Origin: Anas platyrhynchos
Taxonomy: Eukaryota; Chordata; Aves; Anseriformes; Anatidae
Direction of reading: 5' to 3'
Length of the DNA stretch: 64,000 nt
Assembly: GCF_047663525.1 (NCBI RefSeq)
Contig: NC_092592.1
Location: 24,175,001 to 24,239,000 of the forward strand
The translations under genes and the position numbers were made by a program. This document shows positions 27,948 through 39,400 of this stretch, piece after piece. Within the stretch, counting starts at the first letter, position 1; every line of letters starts with the position of its first letter. The notes below the pieces were generated by a model that worked only from the letters and a program-made list of their open reading frames with translations, had not been told where the DNA came from and did no database searches.

Positions 27948-29854
27948 GTAATACTGAAATACTGTTAGTTACAACAAGTAGGCAACAAGTGTATGCTACC
28001 TTTATTAGAAGTAGGAAAATGTGTTTATTTCTCCTTCAGTATAAGGTCCTTTTACTCTTTTATAAAAACAGGAACAAAAATTTTTAACAGATTTATGCCA
28101 ATTTTCATAATTGTCCTTGGTCAAAATATTCCCCTGAGTTAGTTTAGTTCAATAGGGCACTTTGGTTTAATGTAGCACAGGTTTGATATTTCTATGGACA
28201 GCAAAAATTGATATATTACTCTGGTGTAGCATTAGTTTTTTGTGAAATAATCTTGCTAAAATGCTATTTCAGTATTTTTTGAAGCTATCAAAAAAACAGA
28301 CCCTTATAGCTCAACAGAAATGAAAAAAAAAAAAAAGAGAGAGAAAAAAAAAAAGAGGCATTATGAAATCATTTGTATATCGTTTGTATACTTTCTATTT
28401 CCCTCTGCTTCTTCTTTCTCTCTGCAGGCTTAAGGAAACAGACCCTTCCATGTTTCCAGTTGGCATAGCTCCACAGAACCACTATGCCAATTACTTCCAG
28501 TTGAGAACTACCACTGGGTGTATAGCTGCTTGTACTGAAGTTGTTGCAATTACTATCATTATGTTATTTCTCGGCAAGGAAAATAAAAAAATGAGTGAGT
28601 TTTGGGGGGCTTCGTTTAACTGCAGTGAGCCACTTACTCATGCCAACCACTGAGAGCAACTTGGAGGCAAGCACAGTGAGAAGTGAACTTCTTGGAAAGA
28701 ACGGCTTTCAAATTTAACTTGGTAGGGAGACAAAGGGATTTCTTAATGAAACCTAATAAACTTTAGGTCTGCCAGTTCCTTCACAAATGGAAAGCATTTT
28801 TCAATGTGTTAGATTACCACTGCAGTACCAATTATGCCCTTGCTTTTATGCATCATACAGAGATCTTTACCACAGCTCCAACCTGCGGGAGCTACTTGTG
28901 TAATGCCAGTTCCGGGGAAAAACTATTGTGTGGTTTACCTCTATCCAAGAAACCATCTTTAAGATTTCTTGTACATAACTATTCGCACTCCTTTGATTCC
29001 TGCACTAGGAGGGGAAGTCTCTAGGCTAATTAAGATCTGAAAGCAGCTAGCTTCAGGTGGCAGCTAGTAGTTTGAAGGACCTAAATGTTTTGTTGCTCAG
29101 TATAAACAACCACAACAGCCCTCTCATGTAGGACTCCCCATAGCTTTGCTTACCAAGTCAAGTGGTAGGTCAGTACCCCTAGACATTTACACTAGATGTT
29201 GTATTACGACCAGTTCAAGATAGCGTGTCTTCTAAACATTATTATTATTATTTTATTTTGTTAAACAGCAAAGCTTCAGCAAGCCCAGGGTATGGCACTG
29301 AGGCTCTGAAAATGGGTCATGCCTCAGAGGTCCTGAGCTTCTGCTGCTGCTGGATCCTGGCTGCGCTCTGTCTATGCCAGTGAGACACGGAGAGAATCTT
29401 TTTATGCTCAGCTTCTTTATTTTCCTCATTAAAGAACGTGAAACTGTAATTATATTACCATGTGGTAACAAGGCGCTGTGACAAACCCCAAACCCTGCCT
29501 GCGAGTGTAACGCACACCACGGCTGAGATGATGACGAGGAGGAGGAACGGTAGCGCCCCGCCGGCACCCACCCCGAAGTCCCTTATCCGTAACCCCTCAT
29601 TAATTACTCGTATACTTAATTCACTCGCTGTCCTGCACCAGCCCCCTCAGGCCCGCGGCCGCAGCACCGGGCTCGCCCCCCACCACAGCGGCTGCGCAGA
29701 GTGCGGAGCACAGCCGCGATTCCCATACGGCCGGCGCCCGCGCTCCCCGCCCGGCGCCTTTTCCTGCGCTACGGAGTTTCCGTAGCCGTGTCCTCCGCTG
29801 CCCCCGCGCGGCGCCCCCGGTCGCCAGGCGCGTTTCTATGAGGCGCCTATAAAC

Positions 29855-29865
29855 AACATGGCGGC
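29855..29865 (+). promoter_or_regulatory. YY1-like site in the HECTD2 promoter
   Basis: AACATGGCGGC matches the YY1 core (CCATNTT or AAnATGGCGGC type) that often lies just downstream of the start site in CpG-island promoters. It sits two bases after a TATAAA and contains an ATG that opens a 12-codon upstream frame. Confidence 0.5.
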
Positions 29866-29896
29866 GGCCGCCCCTCCGGCTGCCCGCCGTCTGTAG
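29858..29896 (+). other. Short upstream open reading frame (12 codons)
   Basis: An ATG at 29858 opens an Ala/Pro/Arg-rich frame that closes at the TAG at 29894-29896. The frame is the same as that of the main start at 30191, so this TAG is also the in-frame stop upstream of the HECTD2 start codon. It matters only if transcription begins upstream of 29858. Confidence 0.5.
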
Positions 29897-30190
29897 GTGG
29901 CGCGGCGGCTGAGCGGGGCGCGGGGGCAGCGGGGGACGGCGCCGCCGGCCGCCTCCGCCCCGCTCCGTCCCGCACGCTCCCACCCCGCTCTTCGCCGGGC
30001 CGCGGCGGGGGCGGCCGGGCCGCGCTCCGCCCCGCCGTGCGGGGGTGTCTGGGCGCCCGGGAGCAGCCCCGCTGCTGCGCGAGCGGAGCGGAGCGGCGCG
30101 GAGCTCCTCGGAGCGGCTGCTGGCCCGAGGGGACGGGGTGCGGGCACCGGCGAGGGGCCAGGAGCCGGGAGCGGGGCCAGGAGCGGGGCC

Positions 30191-30442
30191 ATGTCGCTGC
30201 CGATACCCCCGACGGCCACGGCTGCCGCCGACCTCCCCCCCGGCCCCGGCCCCGGCCCCGACCCCGACCCCGGCGCGGAGCTGCCGCCGGGCGCGGAGCT
30301 GGGCCAGGGCAGCGCGGCCCCGCCGGCGGCCGAGGAGGAGGAAGGCGAGGGTGAGGAAGAAGAAGAGGAGGAGGAAGGGGAGAAGGAGAGGGAGAAGGAG
30401 AAGCTGCCGCCCCTCCCGGCGGCATCCAGCGCGGCGGCCGGG
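30191..30442 (+). CDS. HECTD2: HECTD2 coding exon 1 (residues 1-84)
   Basis: It starts at the only in-frame ATG after the TAG at 29894, with G at -3. It encodes a Pro/Ala-rich start, a PGPGPGPDPDPG run (17-28), an acidic stretch with poly-Glu (48-64) and a charged EKEREKEKLPPL segment (64-75). That last segment matches the conserved EREKLPP of mammalian HECTD2 and supports the frame. The donor is GTAGGT at 30443. The first 60 or so residues look lineage-specific and are probably disordered. Confidence 0.85.
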
Positions 30443-33400
30443 GTAGGTCGGGGCTCGGCGGGCGCTTGCTCCGCGCCCCGCTCCGGGCGGGCACCGCCGG
30501 CGGCGCCCCTCAGCTGCCGAGCCCGGGGCGGCTTTCATTCAAGTTTCTTAAAAATACCGAGCGCGCCTGGAAGCGGTGACATAACGGAGCTATAAATTCT
30601 CCCTCTACTTATAGTTCTGTAACATTTTACGACGGTCTGCTCGCTCGGGTTAGTCATGGCTGAGGATTTGCAGCGCTGTCGGTGGGGGTTTGGGAGCGGG
30701 GGCTCCGGCTCCTAATGCGCGTGTGGCAGCAGCCAGCTGGGAGAGGCTCCTGTATTTTTAACTTTTTATTTAGAAGTCTCTTCCGTTTTTTTGCGTTGTG
30801 TTGAAGCCAAGATGACGGAACAGCTCGGTAAGTGATGAATGAGTTAACGTGGGTTTAAAAAACTAAACGTCGAGAAAGGTATTTGCCAGAGCAATTTAGT
30901 TTCAAGAAACCTCATTTGAGATATTTAATCATATTTGAATTACAATTTTCTTTCTGCTGACTGTACAATATTGGGAAACATAAAATTTTCCTGGCATATG
31001 CCACTTATTGTGTATAATTCAATGTTAAAGCTTGTTGTAACTTATTCAGTCCATCAATGAAGCAAACGTTTTATCAACCCTATACTAATATAGTTATGAG
31101 ACTACGGTTCAATGGTTCTGATAAGTATCAGATTTACTAGAAATTACCAGCATCAAATTACCATAATTTGAGTTTAAAAGATTGAGTGCTTAACGTTTAT
31201 GACTGTCATGAAATAATTGTGATGTTGAACCAAGTAATTGTAGTCAAACTGCAAACTCCTCTGAGCAGCTCTGCCAATTTGTGTTTTGGCTAAGATGTTC
31301 CAATCTTCTGAGAGGCTTTCAGCTTCCCAAATCTGTCAGAATTTGGGAGGAAGTGTTTGTTCTTGTGATTCAGATAGAGATTTGGGAGAAGGCAGTGACG
31401 GTCAAGTACTTGGGAGTGATTTTCACCTTTGATAAGGTGCAGCCTCTGAAAGGTGTTCAATTTCAGCCTTGGAATGGGAAATGCCAGTCCCTTAGAGAAG
31501 ATAAACAGTGATGGGTTACAATGTGTCAGGCTTAGCTGAGGTAGTGAAAAATACATGCAACTGATCAGCTATGCAGCATTTCCGAGGTCCTGAAGAATCA
31601 GGAGAAGAATCTGGTTTGTGGCTGGGCATCTCGCATGCCTCTCTGAACTGCTGTCTGCAGGTATAAATAAGTTGTCTGAGATGACCTGCTACAGAGCAGC
31701 TCGGATCTGTCTAGGTGTGATTGTTTGTCAGATGCATGGGGGACTTTCAACTTACGGAGATGCATGCAGATCTTAATAGTATGTTACAGAGGGAGAGCTG
31801 TGTGGAAAGATGTAATAGATCTTTCCACAGCCCTGGATTTCTCTGTGTGCACCAGAAGGCTGGTTTTGGTCCAAATGTACCAAATAGGGAATGCGGATAT
31901 GCTTTTGCAAAACCTTTATGTGTTGAAAGAAGGTATTGGATTGTTGGTCTGCTGAGCCCTAGTGTTGACCAACCTACGCATCTAATTACAAGGTTTTGGG
32001 GAGTATGGCGTGAGACTCATCCTATACAAAATGCTTTTAATTTCTTTTGTATTAGAAGTTGTGTTTCAACATCGAAAATGAATGTTGCTGAATCAGATTC
32101 TCTCACACACTTCTAAAGACAGATATTTTCTCACCGCCATCTTCATAAAACTGGAGAAAAGTTTATAATTTGATAAGGTGACTAAAGGGGGAAATTGTCT
32201 TTAAAATTTGCTTTTTTTTCTGTTAAAATTCATTTTCTTTAAAAACAAATGCCTGATACAAATAAGAAAATACTTCCGATTATGTTTGTTTTCTCATTGT
32301 CTCTGCCTATTATTTCGAAACTTATAGCCATCATATGACTTACTTTGTCTCCGTGTGAGAGTGAGCCTTAGATATCCTTGTCTCAAAACATCTCCCCAGG
32401 TTGTTTGTGCAGTTTACATTTTCTTCCATGTGCTAAGGACCCACCATAGATTTGTGCAACATGACTATAGCTTCCTAGAAGGCAATAGGAAGGTGTGACA
32501 CATCTTTGAAACTTTCTGTTCTTCACAGTAGCTCACAGCAGTTTGTGGAAAAGGTCAAAATCTGAGGGAGTCAATAGATAACCGCATCATACATTAGGGC
32601 ATGAGCATGAAAGATGTCACATCTGGCATTTAAGCTGGCTGAAAGTTGGAAGTGTTTATGTGACTACCACTATTGCCATTCACATTGTGGCTTTTTCTAG
32701 CCAAGGACCACATGGAGTTACTGAAGGAGGGATAACCCTTCTGTGTGTTTCTCTTTTGCTTACTTTCCTAAGGGAAGTTGTGGAGCTAAATTACTCCATT
32801 AATAAATTAATGTGGTCCTGCAACGTGCCAAGGTTTTTATGGATTGAATAGCAGTTAAAAAATAATACATAAGGGGAGGTGGTTTGGATGTCAGTATTCA
32901 GATTCTTAAATAACTTCCCACAAATTTATTTTCACTTGCCTCCTGTAAGCAGGAACAAGTAGCGGTTTCTGTAAAGCAAAAGCAGTCCGATGTTACACCT
33001 TTCAAGATATGAATGGAAGGGAAAATTTTATTTTTTGAGTAGGCTGTTGCACTGACAGCTGCCTCTGGGTAATCTGAGCATCCTCCGTGTTTTCTGACAC
33101 TCCTGGTCTTTGCTCACTACATACATATGGGTCTTGAGTGAGTTAAGTTAGGGCTGAAGAGCAAGGTTTTCAAAAAGCTCTTCTAGATGGTCTTTTTGTC
33201 TCTTTTTCTGCAAGCACTCTGTATGTGCTCTTTGCAAGCAGTTTGACTTGCTTTCACCATCTGGTTTCATTTCAATAATGAAAACCATAAATGTATAAAG
33301 TATAAGGCTAGTACTTCTCCAGCCTTATGGAGGGCTTAATGCTTTTGAAAAAATTCAGTAAGAAGCCAGCAGCATTGTGAGTTATTAATATGCTCTTAGA

Positions 33401-36400
33401 AAAGGATTAGAGGAGGATTAAAGACGGCTTTGATCCACTTCCTCCAAGCATGCCTGTTCCATATGTGGGGGTTCAGTTTTCTGATGGCTGTGTGTTTGTA
33501 GCATTTTAGGCTCTAGAGGCTCGTTGACCTCCTACAGAGTTTTATAAGTATGACACAGTGCTGTACACTTGTCCTAGATTACTCTCCCAGGAGATGTCAC
33601 AGATCCTCTTTAATGAGCATGTACTTCCCCAGTGTTCCTCCAGGGCTTTCCAGCAAAGCCTTTATCCATATGTTTGTTTAACATTGTTGGAGCTGCACTT
33701 GAAGCAGGATGGGATGCAGTGGAATAGCGCATGCAAGCTTTGCTCTTTCTGATTGCTTCTTAGGACAGTGGCACGAAGAAGCTTTTAAAATAGCCATTCG
33801 ACTAGACTATTGCAGTGGCACGGCTGGAGTGAAACTGGAAAGCTGAGGAAAGGTTATGTCAGTCCAAACGGCTGTCACAGTAGCCTGCTTCATAAGAGCT
33901 CCTCTTATGATTTCTCTATGATAACTGCTCCCTATTAATCATAATTAGAACCATCCAAACTCCAGGTTTTCTACCTAGAGCATGTGTTCTTGTGACACAG
34001 CAGATAAACTTCAGATCTGGATTTGTTTAAAAGTCCTTTTTCATTTAGTCATGCCTTGCTGTGTTTACTCAGGATCTGGACTTCCCACTCGTGTGCCAGG
34101 TGAGTTTTAAGAAACATCTTAGTGATACTTTAGGGCTTATAGAATAATAATTTTAAAAATAGCTAATATGAAAATAGTAGCGGTAATTACATTTTGTTTG
34201 AACATTTGTTGCATACAACGCATTTGGAGCTAGAAATTGAAAGGTGATATTTTTAAAGCTAGAAGTCCTGCTGATTGCTCAGATTTGTAATTTGCTGAGT
34301 TATAAGCCATGGAAAAATGGCTTGTTTTGACACAGTTATTTAAAATTCCTGGCAGTGTACCAACTTGCATACACTGTAGCATGGCAGGTTTATGGGCTAT
34401 ATTATTACCCTCCTGGTGGTATTTCAGGATGTTGTGGTGGAAGTGAAGTGCTTTCCTCAGAACTCGGGCTGTGTATCTTAGTCAAAATCTATTTCTTTTA
34501 ACAGGAAAGGGAAATGTATGGGGTTTTAAAGAAGAAAAGGATATGTTAATTATTCTGGAATTCCTACTCTCATTTGTGGGTTTGTTTTTGGTCTATAAAA
34601 CTACTTTTTTTCTAACTGTGAGCATAGATACTAGATATCAGTCAAATGAGTCTTTAGGTTAATGTAAGGCTCAAAATCACGATGTGCAAGAAGACTGTAC
34701 GTTTTTTAAGTAGATCTGCCTTTGCTGGACATCAGCTGATCACTTGGAGCTGAGATGCAAATGAAAACTTCCATCACACGACTTCTGTTGTCTTGGACAA
34801 GCCCCTTAACTTACCTGTGCTTTGCAAATTCTCTGGTGTAAATAATTATATCTAACAGTCACTTAGTGACTATTGGCACATTGTGTCAAACATTGATTGG
34901 CACCAACCTGTGAAAGTCTGTTGTGTTGCTTCATTTCTCTTCGCTGTTAAAACACATTAGCACTCATTCCTTAGAAAAAGTTTGAGCAGACTTCTTGGCA
35001 GCAGTACATGCTGATGCTAAGCAATTTTTTATTTTTTTTTAGGATAGTGTTAAACAAATGTTTGTTGGATAGCCTTTCTTTGGTGGCTGCTGATGCTGAA
35101 AACTTTGAATCTGGTGTTTTTATCCAGGTAGTCAGTATTTAAATGTTAGTAGCAACAGAATCTTTGCTTCCATATTTCAATTTTGGAGGAGTTTGCCTAA
35201 ACTTAGCATATAAGGGTTACTTGAAAAAGAAATGTGTGACACTTGTATCTATTTAAACTGAGCTGGATGCAGTGAGGAATATAAAAGTATTTAGAAATTA
35301 GGACAAGAAGTTAGAATGCTTTCAACAATATTCTTTTTTTTTTTTTCTCCTGAGTTACCTAGGGATATATTATATACTACAAACTAATGCATGAATTGTT
35401 AAATGTAATGGAATTGTATGTTACTTCTCCTGATTCAAATTAAAACAAACTTGTAGAAACATCATGTATGTCTCATTTAGGTATTAACACTCATATTTCA
35501 GGATAACAAGCATTTAAATATTCTTTGTAATACCCCATGAGTAAGATTACTCTTGCAGGAATGTATTAGCCTTTTATAGCACACTGTCATCTTAATTGCA
35601 GGGGTTGGAAAGAGGAGCGAAAAATCAGTTTTCTACTTTCAGCAATTTCATCACAACTATCAACCAAAAGAAAGAAGGCACCGGAAACAGCAATTCACCT
35701 ACGCAACTTGTTATACCTAACATCAAAAATGGTAAGAGAATAAAAGCCTTGTGTTACTTAGCTACCAATCTAAGAAGGTGCTCAGTGTTCCACCAATATT
35801 TCTATTGTGATAGTGCCAGAAAACTTAGAAATCTGGATTTCATTAGATTACATTGTCCTGTACATGGTATACTCAGTAATATATATCCTCAGTAGAGGTC
35901 ATGTCTTAGGGACAAGTTAGATAAGAAGAGCAAATGGACCTGAAGGATGAAATATTCATCTGAAGTTTTAAAGAAAGATACAGATTCAGAAGTCCATTTC
36001 CAGATACTGCTTGTCATAACTCCAGTCAGACAGTAGATTTCTCTAGAATCTGACAGAACTTTGTAGAGATTTTTTCTAAATGGGAGGGATGGCAGTGATG
36101 AGGCATGCATAGGGCTTTTAAGGGAGACTTGCTGAGAGTTCCTGCTTTTCAGTGAAAATGTAAGCCAGTGATAACAAAATAAAACTCACAGGCAAAGAAT
36201 GGTAAATTCTGAAGAACTTTAAAGGTGAGAGGGAATGTTGTTGTGATATGAGGTAAAGATAATTGATGGAAAGTTTTCAAGTGGAGCTGTGTATTCAGTA
36301 TGATAGGCTATAATCATGAAGGCTGATAAATAGTATAAGTTAGAAACAAAACTGTGGACAAATAATGTAAATTTCAGATTTGTAGAGAAAAAAGTGGCTT

Positions 36401-39400
36401 ATAATGTGCAGGACTGATTTCCTTAAAAAAATCTATATTCTTGCTAGCTGTTCTGAAAATGTAAAATGGAAGATTTTTTTTTAGTAACTTTGCTCATGGA
36501 GTAAGGAGGTGCCTACTTTTAAAAACAAAAATACAGGGGAAAAAAATCACTGAAACACAAAGGACAGTTCTGTGTAAATGAGAGCTCGAATAGGATTTTT
36601 TCTTTTGCTCAAGTCACTTTGTACTACACAAAGGAAATGAAGGTGACTGGAGATGACCACTGAAGGCTTCTCCCACTGTTGTATGGAAGAATTTGAGGTA
36701 TTGCATATTTTAACTTACCAAGGTTAAAGTAGAAGTGGTGCACTTGAGGACAGAACTCGGGGTAAGGCAAAAAGAAAATGCTGCAAAGCTGGAGAGAGCT
36801 CTGCTCATTCTTTGAAAGTATATTAAGACCTCATTAATAAAGCCGGAAGAACCACCTTCAGGTGGTCATTTCTCTCACCTATATATTTAAGAAAAATCTT
36901 CATATGTAAACAATTGCACTATTGTTGGAGTCTGAAAGATTTCAGAGAAATAAAATGTTTTTCTTAAACATTTTTCTCTAAAAACTTAAGTTAACATTTT
37001 TCTCTAAAGCTGCAAGTGACAGCTTGTCAGTATTAACTACACAACTTCTAAGCTTTTTAACTGAAACGTGCATTAAGCTGTTTCATGGACTACTAGATAA
37101 TGTGTGTTTCATATACGAGAATCCTTAATTGTTTCCTGTGCAGTTTCATCTGAATAGTTGCTTAATACAATCTTAGATTATGATATGAAAGTCTGCTGCT
37201 AACTAAAATTTAGGACAATGTAAAATTAAATCTAATCTTGTGCCAGGCAATGTGGAAAATGCAATACGCTTTTACAGAATTCATTTTACTTCTTGCATCC
37301 AACAAGAGTGGTGGACTCAAACACAAGTCTTTCTTGAAATGCCCCCAGATCTTGCTGCACATGATACTGTCCTGGCTGTAATTAATGTTACACTAGTACT
37401 TAATTTTTAATTTTCATCATCCTAATGTATGGCAATATTTATTATAGTCATGGATATGTTCTTGAAATTGAGAGCTCAGTGTCTAAAATTGAGCAGACAT
37501 TCCAGTAGTCTGTGTTAATCAATTCTTTCTTGTATCAACAAGATTTTCCTCCTCAGTTTTTGATCATTTCCTAAGCAGTCATGCACTGCTGAGTCTTTTT
37601 ACTTAATGTAACTGGGCAAACAGCCAGAAGTGATTATTTTTTCTTGTCTTGTAATACTGGATCATTGCTGTTTATAAACTCAGCACATAAAGTTTCAAGT
37701 TTGTCCTCAATGGAATTCATTTGACAGATCTTAATGAATATTTTTGAATCTCACACAGGCAAATAATTCTATTTACAAATAAACTGGAATTATGGCAAAG
37801 CATACAGAAGTTGACAGTATTTATTAAACATATTATTAAAACTCAGTTTTGGTATATCTAATTTAAGCAGTGTATTTCAAAGCAAACTGCATCACTGACA
37901 GGGTGCAAGTTACTAAGTTTAACACCTGCAGCTTCAATTCACTGTAAAGAGAAACGGCTTCTGTCAGCTGCCGTCTCTTCTACAGATGCAGAGAATATTT
38001 TCCTCATCTCAGTGTATTCAGCTGCTTATAATTCAATGTTTAATCCATCCAAAATTGAGAAGACAGATCAAGAGTTAACTTAAAATTACTTGTCTTGGAG
38101 CAGAAAAATAGTACATAGTCTTAGTTTCTTTTAAGTTAGATCATCTGCATCAGCAGAGCGCTTACATCGTGGTATTGTTGGGGAACCTTGGCTTGAATTA
38201 ACTTAGTATATCCACTTTTTTTTTTTTATTGCTGCTCTTGTATTTAAATTGTTTTAAGTTTCGGCTGTGAGATTGGACAAGGTTAAACATCAGAGCCGTA
38301 ATTGGGGATGGAGAACAGCCCTGATCTATAGTCTTCTGATAAATGTTAGCTGAGTTAAATCACAATGACAGCTTCTCTATCATTATCATGAGGTAGAAGA
38401 ACCTGCCTTTGTGTTTTGGGGATTTTTATTAGCATATATTTCCCTGATGTGATAAATGAAGAAGGCAGGAGAGTAGTGATACTACTATTATATTTAATTC
38501 AAGAATAAAAATTAAAAAAAAAAAAATCAGTGTAGGCTTTGGAGTTTTTTCCTAGTTCCTGTACATCTATATTTTACTAGCTGAATGTTCATTTATATAA
38601 TTGCATTGTGTTTATTGTTCTTTGCATTTTTTTTTTTTAATAAGTGAGAGATCTACCACCTATTTGTCTTGATGTTAGACAAAAGCAACGAATCTCTATT
38701 GATACGCTACCCCAAGAACTGAAAGCACCTATTCCTCCTGAACCTTCCCTTCCTATCCGAACCAAAACTGTGAAAGACTTCCAGTAAGTTGCACTGGTAT
38801 TTCTAAAAGCATACTTTCTTTGGACTTTTTTTGTCCTAATTCGTACATTTGATTTTTCTTAACCTCAAATGAGTTATGTTCAGTTCAATAAGACAATCTC
38901 ACAGTAGTAGTCGTTACTTTGTTGTCATGGTGTGATTGGTAAATCTATTACTGTGAAAATTATCAAAAGAGTTTCTCTAACTTGACATTTGTTGTTCTGT
39001 TCAAGAAACAGCAAAGCTTATATTTCAGAGTTTCTGACGTTCAGTGGATGTTTGGTTTTAGAACAAGTATGTACGGCTTACTGTAGGCTGGAAATGTGTT
39101 GCTTGAGTTTGTTTTTCTTTTAATATCCTTGAGTATTTTACTGGTAGAGAAATATTGGTCAGGAAATGTGGAGGAATATTCCTAGGAAGAAGCCTGATCT
39201 ATCTATTTTTTGAATAGATAGATGGGGAAAAAAAAAAAATCAAAGTTGCTTCCAAAGACACATGCATAGACTTTTGTCGTAGTTCCACTCAAGTAGGCAG
39301 CCGAGCTCCACCATAGCCACTCTCTCACTCCCCCTCTTCAAAGAGGAACAGGGAGAAAATACGATAAAAAGGGCTCAAAGGTTGAGATAAGGACAAGAAG

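Larger units (their letters stand above)
24781..29529. other. Intergenic DNA upstream of the HECTD2 CpG island
   Basis: No gene is recognised. The stretch contains a TG-rich microsatellite (27017-27044), a GATGTA-type repeat (27897-27947), A-rich tracts near 28322-28356 and a short ATT run near 29239-29252. The base composition turns CpG-rich at about 29530. Confidence 0.6.
29530..30560 (+). promoter_or_regulatory. HECTD2: CpG-island promoter of HECTD2
   Basis: This is the only strongly GC- and CpG-rich block in the window. It spans the region upstream of the start codon, coding exon 1 and the start of intron 1, and has many CCGCCC/CCCCGCC Sp1-like boxes. A TATAAA lies at 29848-29853. A good YY1-type site (AACATGGCGGC) overlaps 29855-29865. 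CpG islands of this type usually give broad, widely active promoters, so the TATA-like box may not be decisive. The transcription start cannot be fixed from sequence alone. A divergent antisense transcript would be unsurprising but is not shown by the sequence. Confidence 0.85.

Noticed and set aside
28363..28653. A 96-residue open frame with a CTCTGCAG acceptor-like site inside it
   Set aside because: A single splice-like site is not enough. The peptide has no recognisable domain and no matching exon is nearby.
1..29500. Exons of PCGF5, the upstream neighbour in mammals
   Set aside because: I looked for a RING-finger or RAWUL-like coding pattern and saw none. The gene is probably outside the window.
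29621..30538. A 305-residue Arg/Ala/Pro-rich open frame on the minus strand, and others overlapping it
   Set aside because: It is a by-product of the CpG island: few stops arise in very GC-rich DNA. The sequence is low-complexity, has no domain, and runs antisense to the supported HECTD2 exon 1.
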